64,000 bases of DNA from Falsirhodobacter sp. alg1 (GCF_000739715.2 NZ_BBJC02000004.1:288831-352830); one strand, 5' to 3'. Positions 50,685 to 59,572 are shown, counted from the stretch's first letter. Translations and numbers: made by a program. Notes: a model not told the origin generated them from the letters alone.

Positions 50685-51629
50685 ATGGCGCTGCGCGGCC
50701 CGTATATCATCGGACTGGTTCTGCTGGCACTTGCCGGTTGCGCAGCCAAGGTTGTCGAAGAACCCGAGGCGGTGCCGGTCCGGCCGAAATCACGGCCTGC
50801 GGCAATTGCGGCGCCTGTGGCTCCTTCGGCCAGATCGATGGCGATCAGCCAGTATTACGCGGGCATCCAGTCCGATCTGCTAAGCCGCGGGCTGCTGCGG
50901 ACCGACGGAGGCGGGGCCGATACGCCGTTTGATGACCGGGTATTGGCCGACAACTTCATACGTATCGCATTGTATGATGAATATGTCCGGGATGATCAGG
51001 GTTTCCGGCAGGTGGAAACGCCGGGCCGTCTGCGCCGTTGGACCAAGCCCGTGCGGGTCGGTCTGGTGTTTGGCCCGTCACTCTCTGCGCAGGCCCGCGC
51101 GATCGAACGGGCGCGGGTGGGGTCCTATCTTGCGCGTCTGTCACGGCTGACGGGGCATCAGATCGGATTGGCGCCGGATCATACGAACTTCAACATCTTT
51201 ATCGTGAACGAGGATGAGAGGCTGGGGCTGGGGACCGCCATTCAGAAGGCCGCGCCCAATCTATCCGCATCAGAGGTTGCCTCGGTCGAGAATCTGCCAC
51301 GGGATACCTATTGTCTGGTTTATGCCAGCTCCAATGCGGCCAGCACCTATACCGGTGCCTTCGCCCTGATCCGTGAGGAGCATCCGACCCTGCTGAGCAT
51401 GGCCTGCCTTCATGAAGAGATTGCCCAGGGACTAGGGTTGCAGAATGACAGTCCGCAGGCGCGCCCATCCATTTTCAACGATGATGACGAATTCGCGCTG
51501 CTGACCGGCATGGATGAACTGATGCTGCGTATCCTTTATGATCCGCGCCTCAGCCCCGGCATGACCGAGGCCGAAGCGCGGCCGATCGTGCAGACCATCG
51601 CCACCGAACTGATGGCAAGCGCCAGTTAG
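50685..51629 (+). CDS. DUF2927-type lipoprotein
   Basis: The 314-residue protein has a signal peptide with lipobox LALAGC (Cys near residue 19) and a proline-rich spacer. A globular domain contains DDRVLADNFIRIALYDEYV and LRRWTKPVRVGLVFG. A zincin-like ACLHEEIAQGLGLQND helix lies near residue 244. The HEEIAQ helix suggests a metallopeptidase ancestry, although activity is not shown. It closes the XpaC-TelA run and ends with a 4-bp overlap with the convergent UPF0173 gene. Confidence 0.85.
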   Translation: MALRGPYIIGLVLLALAGCAAKVVEEPEAVPVRPKSRPAAIAAPVAPSARSMAISQYYAGIQSDLLSRGLLRTDGGGADTPFDDRVLADNFIRIALYDEYVRDDQGFRQVETPGRLRRWTKPVRVGLVFGPSLSAQARAIERARVGSYLARLSRLTGHQIGLAPDHTNFNIFIVNEDERLGLGTAIQKAAPNLSASEVASVENLPRDTYCLVYASSNAASTYTGAFALIREEHPTLLSMACLHEEIAQGLGLQNDSPQARPSIFNDDDEFALLTGMDELMLRILYDPRLSPGMTEAEARPIVQTIATELMASAS

Positions 51630-52318
51630 ATCGTGATCGGAACCAGCACCTCGGGTTCGATGACATTCACATCCGGCAAGGCATCGATCAGCGGCTGTGC
51701 CGATTGGGCCAGCGCCGGGAATGTCTTGTAGTGGCAGGGAATGACGGTCTTGAAATTGAAGTAGCGTTTGGCGGCATAGGCCGCACGCTCCATGTCCATG
51801 GTATAGAAGCCGCCACAGGCCAGAATGCCGATGTCGGGTTTATGGTAATCCCCCATCCAATCCATATCGGCCATGATGTCGGTATCACCGGACAGATAGA
51901 TCACATGGCCGTCGCCCGCGATCATGTAACCCGATTCGGTTCCGGCATAGATCGGATGCGACTGCCCGCCGATTGAAGATGAATGAACGGCATTCACCAT
52001 CGTGACCTTTGCCCCGTTCAGATCCACGGTGCCGCCCTTGTTGAAGCCGATTCCCTCAATCCCCTCCTGTTCGGACCACCAGCCGACCAGATCGGCAATC
52101 CCGACGATGGGAAGGTTCTTTTCCTTGGCCAGGGCCAAGGCATCGGCTGTGTGGTCGCCATGGCCATGCGTAATCAACAGATGGGTGACGCCTGCCGTCA
52201 CCTCATCCTTGCGATCCTGCGGAAAGGAAGGGTTGCCGCTGAACCACGGGTCGATCAGCAGAACCGCGTTTTCGATTTCCAGCCGGAATCCGGCATGGCC
52301 AAGCCAGGTGATCTTCAT
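51626..52318 (-). CDS. UPF0173 metal-dependent hydrolase (metallo-beta-lactamase fold)
   Basis: The 230-residue protein starts MKITWLGHAGFRLEIENAVLLIDPWFSGNP. It carries the metal motif THGHGDH (H51, H53, D55, H56). Later ligands are in VHSSS, YLSGDTDI and IPCHYKTFP. The family is widespread but has no assigned physiological substrate. GAGGT precedes the ATG, and a 15-bp palindrome sits just upstream. It follows the HisN-like gene by 66 bp. Confidence 0.92.
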   Translation of the reverse strand: MKITWLGHAGFRLEIENAVLLIDPWFSGNPSFPQDRKDEVTAGVTHLLITHGHGDHTADALALAKEKNLPIVGIADLVGWWSEQEGIEGIGFNKGGTVDLNGAKVTMVNAVHSSSIGGQSHPIYAGTESGYMIAGDGHVIYLSGDTDIMADMDWMGDYHKPDIGILACGGFYTMDMERAAYAAKRYFNFKTVIPCHYKTFPALAQSAQPLIDALPDVNVIEPEVLVPITI

Positions 52319-52334
52319 CAGTGGTACCTCATTT

Positions 52335-52349
52335 GCAATCTCAGATTGC
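52335..52349. promoter_or_regulatory. 15-bp palindrome before the UPF0173 gene
   Basis: GCAATCT-C-AGATTGC is a perfect 7-1-7 palindrome ending 17 bp before the ATG at 52318. The one-base centre is too short for a stable hairpin loop, so a protein-binding operator is more likely. Confidence 0.4.
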
Positions 52350-52384
52350 TAGCTAGGAACCCCTGTCCGAAAGGAAAGGGCGGC

Positions 52385-53170
52385 CTAGCTGTTCAGCAGT
52401 GCCATCGCGGCAGCGTGAACCTCGGGGTTGGCTGCAGCAAGGATTTGTCCGCCCTGTGCCGCGTCATTGCCCTGCCAGTCAGTTACCACGCCGCCTGCGG
52501 CCCGGATCACGGCAATCGGGGCCTGGACATCATAGGGCTGAAGCCCGGCCTCGATCACCAGATCGATCTGGCCTGCCGCCAGCAAGGCATATGCGTAGCA
52601 ATCCATGCCGTAACGCACCAGCCGCACCCGGTTTGCAACCGCACGGAAGGCGCGCAATTCATCCGCCGTCCCGATTTCGGGGAAGGTGGACATCAGCAGC
52701 GCCTGTTCCAGCGGCCGGGGCGCGCGGGTTTTGAGTGGCGTTGTCCGATCAGCCTGCGACATGCGCGACAGGCCAAAACCGCCCTCGAACCGCTCACCGG
52801 TATAAGGCTGGTCTATGATGCCGTATTGTGGCCCGTTCTCGTTGCTGACTGCGATCAGCACACCCCATGTCGGGGCACCGCACAGAAACGCACGTGTGCC
52901 ATCCACGGGGTCCAGCACCCATGTCATGCCGCTGGTGCCTGCGGAATTGCCCCATTCCTCGCCCAGCACCGCGTCATTCGGACGGCGGGCCGACAGGATT
53001 TCGCGCATCTGCCGCTCTGCCTCGCGGTCCGCAACCGTGACCGGATCGAAAGCCGATGCGGATTTGTTGTCCGCTGTCAGGTCCGCGCGACGGAAATACG
53101 AAAGCGTGACACGTCTTGCCGTATCGGCAAGGGCGTGGGCGGTGGCGATGATGTCATCTTGATCGGTCAT
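52385..53170 (-). CDS. hisN: Inositol-monophosphatase-fold phosphatase, HisN-like
   Basis: The 261-residue protein has the lithium-sensitive phosphatase motifs FDPVTVADREAE, VLGEEWG, WVLDPVDGTRAF and the C-terminal GLQPYDVQAPIAVIRAAGG. The pattern is that of alphaproteobacterial histidinol-phosphate phosphatases (HisN), which end histidine synthesis. Other family members act on inositol phosphate, so the exact substrate is probable rather than certain. Confidence 0.85.
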   Translation of the reverse strand: MTDQDDIIATAHALADTARRVTLSYFRRADLTADNKSASAFDPVTVADREAERQMREILSARRPNDAVLGEEWGNSAGTSGMTWVLDPVDGTRAFLCGAPTWGVLIAVSNENGPQYGIIDQPYTGERFEGGFGLSRMSQADRTTPLKTRAPRPLEQALLMSTFPEIGTADELRAFRAVANRVRLVRYGMDCYAYALLAAGQIDLVIEAGLQPYDVQAPIAVIRAAGGVVTDWQGNDAAQGGQILAAANPEVHAAAMALLNS

Positions 53171-53201
53171 GCTGTTCGCTATCCGGTCAGACGGCCGCCC
53201 G

Positions 53202-53531
53202 TCAAGATACGCTGGAAAGGCTGCGGGCCAGATCGAACAGCTTGGCCCGTTTCTGTTGGGGAATGCTACCGAGCAATTGCATCAGTTCGGTTGCGCCCGT
53301 ATCCGCAGGATGGGGATCTGGGAGGCCGGTAAAGAAAGTCAGCAGCGGCACATCCAGGACCTTTGCGATATCCCACAGCCGTGACGCGCTGACGCGATTG
53401 GCGCCAGATTCGTACTTCTGGATCTGCTGGGGCTTTATGCCCACGGCTTCGGCCAGTTTCTGCTGTGTCATACCTACGGCGCAGCGGTGATGACGGATGC
53501 TTTTTCCGACGTGCTGGTCAACTGCATGCAT
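53202..53531 (-). CDS. XRE-family transcriptional regulator
   Basis: The 109-residue protein is a single Cro/CI helix-turn-helix (MTQQKLAEAVGIKPQQIQKYESGANRVSASRLWDIAKVLDVPLLTFF) with short flanks. The N-terminus MHAVDQHVGKSIRHHR and this motif resemble a regulator type common in rhizobia and Rhodobacteraceae (PhrR-like). ATG 53531 follows GGAG at about ten bases. It lies next to a 447-bp gene-free stretch that may hold its promoter. Confidence 0.9.
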   Translation of the reverse strand: MHAVDQHVGKSIRHHRCAVGMTQQKLAEAVGIKPQQIQKYESGANRVSASRLWDIAKVLDVPLLTFFTGLPDPHPADTGATELMQLLGSIPQQKRAKLFDLARSLSSVS

Positions 53532-53978
53532 CGCATTGGCTCCGTTTGGCTGGTTTCGGGCGTGAACCGCGCCGGTCCTGAAGGGCGGGGTGCGGATTGA
53601 ACTCGGGGGCTCCCGTTAGGGGTATTCGTGGCAAGGCTCCAGCCGCGCTGCGAAACGCGTGCGATCGGAAGGTGCCGCAAGCTTCATGCAACATTGTTAT
53701 CCGCATAGCGTCCATCAAAATATATTCCGGAAATTGACGCGCGCTTATGGCCTAAGTGGCTGGTTTTGCTGGTTTGCGGCATTTCGCGGGTCTTTGGGGT
53801 CGTAATATGGCCGTTGAGGGGCATTACACCGGCTTTTGCCGCTTTTTGCATGCGACGAAACGACACTGGGCCTACGCCCGATGCGCCTTGAAAATCATGG
53901 CATCCTTACCGATATCTGACATAATCCGGTCGTACCCGTTCGGGTCTCGCGGCCCGGCAGAGATTTACGGAGGTTTAG
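53532..53978. other. Gene-free stretch (447 bp)
   Basis: It lies between the divergent XRE-regulator and Bax-inhibitor genes. I see no convincing ORF, tRNA or repeat. The only features noted are an AT-rich patch with TATATT at 53721 and a TTGACG at 53734, but these do not form a well-spaced promoter. A small open frame on the minus strand here has no coding look. Confidence 0.6.
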
Positions 53979-54755
53979 ATGGCTCAATATCAGACGGCTG
54001 GCATACGTGCCGGTACGCGCGCGGGCGAAATTGATCAGGGGCTGCGCGCCCACATGAACAAGGTCTACGGCGTCATGTCGATCGGCATGCTGCTTACCGG
54101 TGCAGCCGCTTGGGCGATCGCGGGCCTTGCCACGACCAATGACCCGTCGCTGGCTGTGGCCCAGATGGGCAATGGGCAATACCTGACATCCATCGGTTCG
54201 GCGCTTTATCTGTCGCCGCTGAAATGGGTGATCATGTTCGCCCCGCTTGCGATGGTATTCGCATTCGGCGCCCTGCTGAACAAGATGTCGACCGCCACGG
54301 CGCAACTGTTCTTCTACGGCTACGCCGCTATGATGGGCCTTTCGTTGTCGTCGATCTTTCTGGTCTTCACCGGCGCTTCAATTGCGCAAACGTTCCTTGT
54401 GACGTCGATCGCCTTTGCCGGCCTGTCGCTGTATGGTTACACCACCAAGCGCAACCTGACGGGCATGGGCACATTCCTGATGATGGGGATGATCGGCCTG
54501 TTCGTGGCGATGATCGTCAACATCTTCCTGCAATCGCCGGCGCTGATGTTTGCCATCTCGGCAATCGGTGTGTTGATCTTTGCAGGCCTGACAGCTTATG
54601 ACACGCAGAACATCAAGAACACCTACATCCAGCATGCGCAGATGGGTGACACCGAATGGCTGGGCAAGGCCGCCATCTTGGGCGCGCTGCAGCTCTACCT
54701 CGACTTCATCAACATGTTCATGTTCCTGCTGCAGTTCATGGGCAATCGCGAATAA
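53979..54755 (+). CDS. Bax inhibitor-1/YccA-family membrane protein
   Basis: The 258-residue protein has seven hydrophobic segments after a short soluble start. It shows RAHMNKVYGVMSIGMLLTGAAAW and the family ending GLTAYDTQNIKNTY, then a final helix LQLYLDFINMFMFLLQFMGNRE. These are pH-sensitive calcium-leak or protease-modulating membrane proteins; the role here is unproven. GGAGG precedes the ATG, and a strong terminator follows. Confidence 0.94.
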   Translation: MAQYQTAGIRAGTRAGEIDQGLRAHMNKVYGVMSIGMLLTGAAAWAIAGLATTNDPSLAVAQMGNGQYLTSIGSALYLSPLKWVIMFAPLAMVFAFGALLNKMSTATAQLFFYGYAAMMGLSLSSIFLVFTGASIAQTFLVTSIAFAGLSLYGYTTKRNLTGMGTFLMMGMIGLFVAMIVNIFLQSPALMFAISAIGVLIFAGLTAYDTQNIKNTYIQHAQMGDTEWLGKAAILGALQLYLDFINMFMFLLQFMGNRE

Positions 54756-54778
54756 TCGCGCCCCGATCCGAATGACGG

Positions 54779-54805
54779 AAACCGGCCGAAAGGCCGGTTT
54801 TTTTT
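54779..54805 (+). terminator. Rho-independent terminator
   Basis: The stem AAACCGGCC/GGCCGGTTT has a GAAA tetraloop and is followed by a run of T. It ends the Bax-inhibitor gene and is a canonical intrinsic terminator. Confidence 0.95.
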
Positions 54806-54838
54806 ATACCTGCTTTCCCGGGGGCAGGGACCTGCAAG

Positions 54839-54871
54839 AAAAAAGCCCCGACCTAAATGGGACGAGGCTTT
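54839..54871 (-). terminator. Rho-independent terminator of rpmG
   Basis: On the minus strand, AAAGCCTCG pairs with CGGGGCTTT (one G-T pair) around a 12-nt loop and runs into a T tract. It lies 25 bp after the rpmG stop. Confidence 0.8.
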
Positions 54872-54896
54872 GATCAGAAAAAGAGAGGTGCCGATC

Positions 54897-55064
54897 TTAC
54901 TTGATCTTGCCTTCTTTGTATTCAACGTGCTCGCGCTTTACGGGGTCGTATTTGCGAACGGTCATCTTCTCGGTCATGGTGCGGGCGTTCTTCTTGGTCA
55001 CATAGAAGTGCCCGGTGCCCGCCGTCGAGTTCAGACGGATCTTGATCGTCGTCGGCTTCGCCAT
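54897..55064 (-). CDS. rpmG: Large ribosomal subunit protein bL33
   Basis: The 55-residue protein is bL33. It reads [20 protein letters not shown], then [20 protein letters not shown] and a basic tail ending EGKIK. The zinc-binding cysteines of some L33 forms are absent, as in the C-minus type. ATG 55064 follows GGAGATGACT. A promoter with TTGACT and TAAAAG lies upstream, and an intrinsic terminator follows. Confidence 0.97.
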   Translation of the reverse strand: MAKPTTIKIRLNSTAGTGHFYVTKKNARTMTEKMTVRKYDPVKREHVEYKEGKIK

Positions 55065-55120
55065 AGTCATCTCCACTTCATCGGAGGAAACGGCGCCTCC
55101 GGGTAAATCCTGAATGCTGC

Positions 55121-55148
55121 CTTTTACCCGCGCGCGGGCCAGAGTCAA
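55121..55148 (-). promoter_or_regulatory. Sigma70-type promoter for rpmG
   Basis: TTGACT (-35) and TAAAAG (-10) are separated by 16 bases on the minus strand. They lie 57-84 bp upstream of the rpmG ATG, a strong match for a ribosomal-protein promoter. Confidence 0.6.
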
Positions 55149-55229
55149 CTACTACTGACACTTTGAGGCAAAACTTCTTGCTGCGAGGATATCCTTCCTT
55201 ACATTGATACCCAGAAAGGCAGGTACGGC

Positions 55230-55994
55230 ATGAGCACAATTCCAATGGCGCACGAGGAATCCCGACGGAAGGCGATCATCTACCGGATGATAATGCCAGG
55301 CCACATCTGTCCGTTCGGGCTGAAATCGAAGGCATTGCTGGAACGGCACAATTACGAGGTCGAAGATCATCCCCTGACCAATCGCAAAGAGGTTGATGCC
55401 ATCAAGTCACGTTACGGGGTGAAGACGACACCACAGATCGTGATCGGGGATGAACGGATCGGCGGCTATTCCGAGCTTTGCGCCTTTCTTGGGACGCCAT
55501 TGCCCGCACGTGACGAGCTGACGTACCGCCCTGTCATGGCGCTGTTCGCCGTGGCCGCCCTGATGGCCCTGGCGGCCCGCTGGTACGCAGGGGACATCAG
55601 CTTTGGCGGCTGGTTGCACTGGGCCGTCGGATTTTCGATGTGTCTGCTGGGCATGCAGAAGCTTCAGGATATCGAATCCTTTACTACAAGCTTTCTCAAT
55701 TACGACCTGCTTGCCCGCCGCTGGGTAGGCTATGCCTATATCTACCCCTTTGCAGAAACGATCGCGGGCCTGCTGATGATCACGGGCGTGCTGTTGTGGG
55801 TATCCATCCCTGTTGCCCTGTTCATCGGGCTGGTCGGTGCCTTTTCGGTCTATCAGGCCGTATATGTGGAAAAACGAGAGCTGAAATGTGCCTGCGTTGG
55901 CGGCAACAGCAATGTGCCGCTTGGCTCTGTCTCGTTGATTGAAAACCTGATGATGGTTTTCATGGCCCTCTGGATGCTGACCTGGGTAATCTGA
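55230..55994 (+). CDS. Glutaredoxin-MauE/DoxX fusion membrane protein
   Basis: Residues 1 to about 90 form a glutaredoxin domain with a single active cysteine (ICPFGLKSK, C27). A cis-proline loop TTPQIVIGD is also present. Residues about 105-254 have four helices of the MauE/DoxX type, with CVGGNSNVPLGSVSLIEN near residue 226. That part carries a C-A-C pair (KCACVGG) that may exchange electrons across the membrane. The fusion implies a membrane thiol-redox relay. It starts 18 bp after AAGGCAGG and ends next to rnpB. Confidence 0.85.
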   Translation: MSTIPMAHEESRRKAIIYRMIMPGHICPFGLKSKALLERHNYEVEDHPLTNRKEVDAIKSRYGVKTTPQIVIGDERIGGYSELCAFLGTPLPARDELTYRPVMALFAVAALMALAARWYAGDISFGGWLHWAVGFSMCLLGMQKLQDIESFTTSFLNYDLLARRWVGYAYIYPFAETIAGLLMITGVLLWVSIPVALFIGLVGAFSVYQAVYVEKRELKCACVGGNSNVPLGSVSLIENLMMVFMALWMLTWVI

Positions 55995-55996
55995 AT

Positions 55997-56398
55997 GCGC
56001 GGATGGCCTGTAAGCCGGATTTTGTTCCGGGGCCCGGATTTACGGCTTCCCCTTCGATGACCATTCATCTGGTCCCGCCGTTACCGGCGGGATCGTGCTG
56101 CCAACCCGGACCTCTGGGCTGAGGCGTCCCTGTCTGCGGTTTCTGCCGGAGCAGACCTTCAGACGCGAGGTCCCTATTCGGCATTGCTCCGGGCGGGGCT
56201 TGCCATGCCAGTCCGGTTGCCCGTCCTGCGGTGGGCTCTTACCCCACCGTTTCACCATCACCCCGACAAGCGGGGCAGTCTTTTCTCTGTGGCGCTTTCC
56301 CTCGGGTTACCCCGGCCGGGTGTTACCCGGCGCCCTTGCCTCATGGAGTCCGGACTTTCCTCGAAGGTTGCCCCCCGCGGTCATCCGGCCATCCGCGC
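55997..56398 (-). ncRNA. rnpB: RNase P RNA (type A)
   Basis: The 402-nt RNA has a perfect P1 helix, GCGCGGATGGCC at the 5' end and GGCCATCCGCGC at the 3' end. The conserved core is present: GAGGAAAGTCCGGACTCCAT near the 5' side, GGTGAAACGGTGGGGTAAGAGCCC in the middle, AGAGGTCCGGGTTGG and the 3' ACAAAATCCGGCTTACAGGCC. It is the catalytic subunit that trims tRNA 5' leaders. Its 3' end lies three bases from the stop of the convergent glutaredoxin fusion gene. Confidence 0.97.
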
Positions 56399-56409
56399 AA
56401 GCATGGGCG

Positions 56410-57077
56410 CTATGCGATGGGGCGGGCCGCGTCAAGGCCTGCCGCTAGCGAACGGTCGATATCATCAGCTGGACCGCTGGCATTCGGCCTGAAGCGAAGC
56501 CGGAAGGCAGCCAGCGTATCGGGCGTATCCGGATAGCCTATGCGGGCCAGATCGGTTGCCAGATTGCCAGGCACGGCAGGTTCGGGCCAGACCGATAGCC
56601 CTTGCAAAGCCAGCCTGCGCCAGTCGAACCGGGGGCCGGGGTCTATCTTGCGCCCGGGCGCCATGTCCGAATGCGCAATCACACCTGCGGGTGGAATGGA
56701 CCAGCGATGGAGGATGCCTTGCAGCAGCTTCTCCAGAGCGTTCATCTGCGGTTCGGGAAAGGGGACCGGCCGTTATTCGCCAGCTCGATCCCAATAGAGC
56801 GGGAATTGATATCATCCTGCCCCTGCCAGCTGCCTGCGCCGGCATGCCATGCCCGCAGATGCTCGGGCACAAGGGCCACGGCCTCGCCGTTCTCGGCGAT
56901 CAGCCAATGCGCAGATACCTCATACGCAGGATCACACAGACGCTCCTGTGCTGCCTGTGCGGTAGCCATGGCGGTATAGTGGATCACGACGAGTTCGGGC
57001 CGCAAACCATTGCGGCGCGGCCCGTAATTTGGCGAAAGAATCAGCGTGATGCGGCGCGGAAAGGCGCCGGATCCCAT
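56410..57077 (-). pseudogene. N-acetylmuramoyl-L-alanine amidase (Amidase_2) split by a frameshift
   Basis: The N-terminal frame (57077-56742) carries LVVIHYTAMATAQAAQERLCDP and AWHAGAGSWQGQDDINSRSIGIELANNG, then ends in a stop. The C-terminal frame (56745-56410) carries MNALEKLLQGIL, GVIAHSDMAPGRKIDPGPRFDW. Zinc ligands are therefore split between frames. At the junction the sequence is a C run followed by TTTCCC. One extra C, or a -1 slip at C-CCT-TTC, would restore R-S-P-F-P-E-P-Q-M. The two ORFs also overlap by ATGA. Without correction the enzyme, which cleaves the muramoyl-alanine bond in wall recycling, is broken. Confidence 0.85.
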
Positions 57078-57772
57078 GCGCAGGCATAGCCATCGCCATC
57101 GGGATCAAGATTTTCACGGTCACGATCCGGGCCACCGCTGGCCAGAAACGCGATCTGCGCCTGATCCGGGGTGCCGTATTTCGCGCATTGCTTTTGCGAA
57201 TCGCTGAATTTCAACGATGAGCGGCTGTACATCTGTTGCCCGCGCGGGTTGCTGGTCTGCAGGGCGTAGGAAACGATATTCGGGCCGTCATCATTGGGGC
57301 GCGCAGGAATGGCCGTGGGCTGGACCTGAACGTATTGCGATTTGTTCTGCTCGATGAAGGCCTTGTCTTCCGCGATGTTCCGCTCGGCACTGACGGCTTC
57401 GAAGCTGTTTTCGTTCGAAATATTGGTATGGCCAGCCACGTTCACCATCTCTCCCGTATCATGGGCGATGTTGTTCGGGGCGTTGCCGCGCGGACGCTCA
57501 CCCGCAGGATAGACCGTTGTGGATGTTGCCGATGTGGCTGTGGTTGTGGCCTGTGACGTGCCGGCCGAATTGATCGCGGCCAGTGCGCCTTCGGTCGTGA
57601 AGGTCTGCTGTGTCGTGCCTTCGGTCTGATAGCCCTGCGGAACCGGGTTCTGCGGAATGCTGCCCGACTGGCTCTGCATATAGGACTGATAGCTGCTGTC
57701 AGGCACAGCCGGCGCGCAGGCTGCGAGGCCTGCAAAGGTAATTACCGCAAAACTGATACGCACAGCAGACAT
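57041..57772 (-). CDS. Lipoprotein with C-terminal Excalibur calcium-binding domain
   Basis: The 243-residue precursor has a signal peptide ending in LAAC (Cys near residue 19). A Ser/Thr/Gln-rich linker of about 90 residues and a polar middle follow. The C-terminal Excalibur domain has CAKYGTPDQAQIAFLASGG, then DPDGDGYAC, with its DxDxDGxxC motif. Such domains bind calcium at the cell surface. ATG 57772 was chosen; an ATG five codons earlier is possible. The gene overlaps the start of the broken amidase gene by 37 bases. Confidence 0.88.
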   Translation of the reverse strand: MSAVRISFAVITFAGLAACAPAVPDSSYQSYMQSQSGSIPQNPVPQGYQTEGTTQQTFTTEGALAAINSAGTSQATTTATSATSTTVYPAGERPRGNAPNNIAHDTGEMVNVAGHTNISNENSFEAVSAERNIAEDKAFIEQNKSQYVQVQPTAIPARPNDDGPNIVSYALQTSNPRGQQMYSRSSLKFSDSQKQCAKYGTPDQAQIAFLASGGPDRDRENLDPDGDGYACAWDPAPFRAASR

Positions 57773-57809
57773 ATTCCGATTGACCATCTGTAAGATTACC
57801 CTGACGCCG

Positions 57810-59288
57810 TTACCACCATTTGGCAGGTTTGGCTACAAACCCGGCAGCACGCTCCAACACGTAGGCGTGATTGAGCAATTCGCCTTCTTCCCACGGTTTG
57901 CCGATCAGTTGCAGCCCCATCGGCAACCCGGATTTGTCCAAGCCCACGGGAACAGTAACGCCCGGAAGCCCGGCAAGGTTCACCGTAACCGTGAAGACAT
58001 CGTTCAAATACATCTCGACCGGGTCCGAGCTGGCCATTGCGCCCAATTCGAAGGCAGGCGATGGCGTGGCAGGGGCCAGAATTGCATCCACCCCATCAGC
58101 GAATGCCAGTTCGAAATCACGCTTGATCAGGGCGCGGACCTTGCGTGCCTTGTTGTAGTAGGCATCGTAGAAGCCCGCGGACAGAACATAGGCGCCAACC
58201 ATAACGCGCCGCTGCACCTCGGCACCAAAACCTTGTGCGCGGGTTTTTTCGTACATGTCGGCAATGCCGTCACCGGCATCCAGCTCGGCGCGGTGGCCGT
58301 AGCGAACGCCGTCATACCGCGCAAGGTTCGAAGATGCCTCGGCCGGGGCGATGATGTAATAGGCGGGCAGGGCGTATTTTGTATGGGGCAGGGAGATATC
58401 GACGATCTTCGCGCCCGCGTCCCGCAGCATTTCAGTACCGCGGTTCCAAAGCTGCTCTACTTCGGATGACATGCCATCCAGCCGGTATTCACGTGGAATG
58501 CCGATGGTCTTGCCACGGATATCACCCGTCAGGGCCGCTTCGAAATCCGGAACGGGCAGGTCGGCGCTGGTGGAATCCTTGGCGTCATGGCCCGCCATCG
58601 CCTGCAGGAAGATAGCCGCATCCCGAACGGATTTGGTCATCGGGCCTGCCTGGTCAAGGCTGGAGGCGTAGGCAACGATCCCGTAGCGCGATACGCGGCC
58701 ATAGGTCGGCTTGATCCCGACAATACCGGTAAAGGCAGCAGGCTGACGGATGGAGCCGCCTGTATCGGTGCCCGTGGCCGCGATGCACAGATCACCCGCC
58801 ACGGCCGAGGCGGAACCGCCGGAAGAGCCGCCGGGGGTGCGCTTGGCCTCGTCAATCTTCCACGGGTTCACCGCAGGGCCGTAGGCGCTGTTTTCATTGC
58901 TGCTGCCCATGGCGAACTCGTCCATGTTCAGTTTGCCCAGCATGACCGCACCGGCCTCGAACAGGCGCGAGGTTACGGTGGAATCATATTCCGGGCGGAA
59001 TCCTTTGAGGATATTGGACGCGGCCTGCGTCGGCACATCCTTTACGCAGAACAGATCCTTGATCCCCAGTGGAATGCCGCAAAGCGAAGGCGCGTCGCCC
59101 GCTGCCAGGCGTGCATCCGCGGCCTTGGCCTGATCCAGCGCCAGCTCGGGTGTCTTGTGGACGAAGGCGTTCAGGCCCGCGCCAGCTTCCATCGCGGCAA
59201 TGCAGGTTTCAGTCAGCTCGACCGCAGTCATCTCGCGGGAACGAAGCGCCTTGCGCGCGGCATCGATCGTCAGGGTGTTCGCGGTCAT
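57810..59288 (-). CDS. gatA: Glutamyl-tRNA(Gln) amidotransferase subunit A
   Basis: GatA supplies ammonia by glutamine hydrolysis to convert mischarged Glu-tRNA(Gln) to Gln-tRNA(Gln). The 492-residue amidase-signature protein has the catalytic K-S-S triad in [24 protein letters not shown] and [31 protein letters not shown] is also characteristic. It follows gatC with an ATGA overlap. gatB is not in the window. Confidence 0.97.
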   Translation of the reverse strand: MTANTLTIDAARKALRSREMTAVELTETCIAAMEAGAGLNAFVHKTPELALDQAKAADARLAAGDAPSLCGIPLGIKDLFCVKDVPTQAASNILKGFRPEYDSTVTSRLFEAGAVMLGKLNMDEFAMGSSNENSAYGPAVNPWKIDEAKRTPGGSSGGSASAVAGDLCIAATGTDTGGSIRQPAAFTGIVGIKPTYGRVSRYGIVAYASSLDQAGPMTKSVRDAAIFLQAMAGHDAKDSTSADLPVPDFEAALTGDIRGKTIGIPREYRLDGMSSEVEQLWNRGTEMLRDAGAKIVDISLPHTKYALPAYYIIAPAEASSNLARYDGVRYGHRAELDAGDGIADMYEKTRAQGFGAEVQRRVMVGAYVLSAGFYDAYYNKARKVRALIKRDFELAFADGVDAILAPATPSPAFELGAMASSDPVEMYLNDVFTVTVNLAGLPGVTVPVGLDKSGLPMGLQLIGKPWEEGELLNHAYVLERAAGFVAKPAKWW

Positions 59289-59572
59289 TCCACCACCTTC
59301 GGCACAGCAAAGAAACCCTCGCGGGCATCGGGAGCGTTGGACAGGATCTTGGCCGGCATTTCACCGTCCGTCACGACATCTGCGCGGCGCTTCAGGCGCA
59401 TGGGCGTGACCGAGGTCATCGGCTCCACGCCCTCTACGTCCACCTCGTTCAACTGTTCCATCATTGCAAGCATGGTGCTGAGTTCGCTGGCAAGGGCAGG
59501 CAGATCGCCTTCATCCACACGGATGCGGGCCAGATGGGCCGCCTTGCGGGCGGTCTTGATGTCGATCGACAT
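59285..59572 (-). CDS. gatC: Glutamyl-tRNA(Gln) amidotransferase subunit C
   Basis: The 95-residue protein matches GatC in length. It has [21 protein letters not shown] at the N-terminus, a middle [29 protein letters not shown] and the C-terminal [17 protein letters not shown]. It stabilises the GatA-GatB interface. ATG 59572 follows GGAG at eight bases. The 106-bp gap upstream separates it from the divergent DUF4153 gene. Confidence 0.96.
   Translation of the reverse strand: MSIDIKTARKAAHLARIRVDEGDLPALASELSTMLAMMEQLNEVDVEGVEPMTSVTPMRLKRRADVVTDGEMPAKILSNAPDAREGFFAVPKVVE

Noticed and set aside
53684-53866. 60-codon minus-strand frame in the gene-free stretch
   Set aside because: No ribosome-binding site, no recognisable domain and composition like non-coding DNA.
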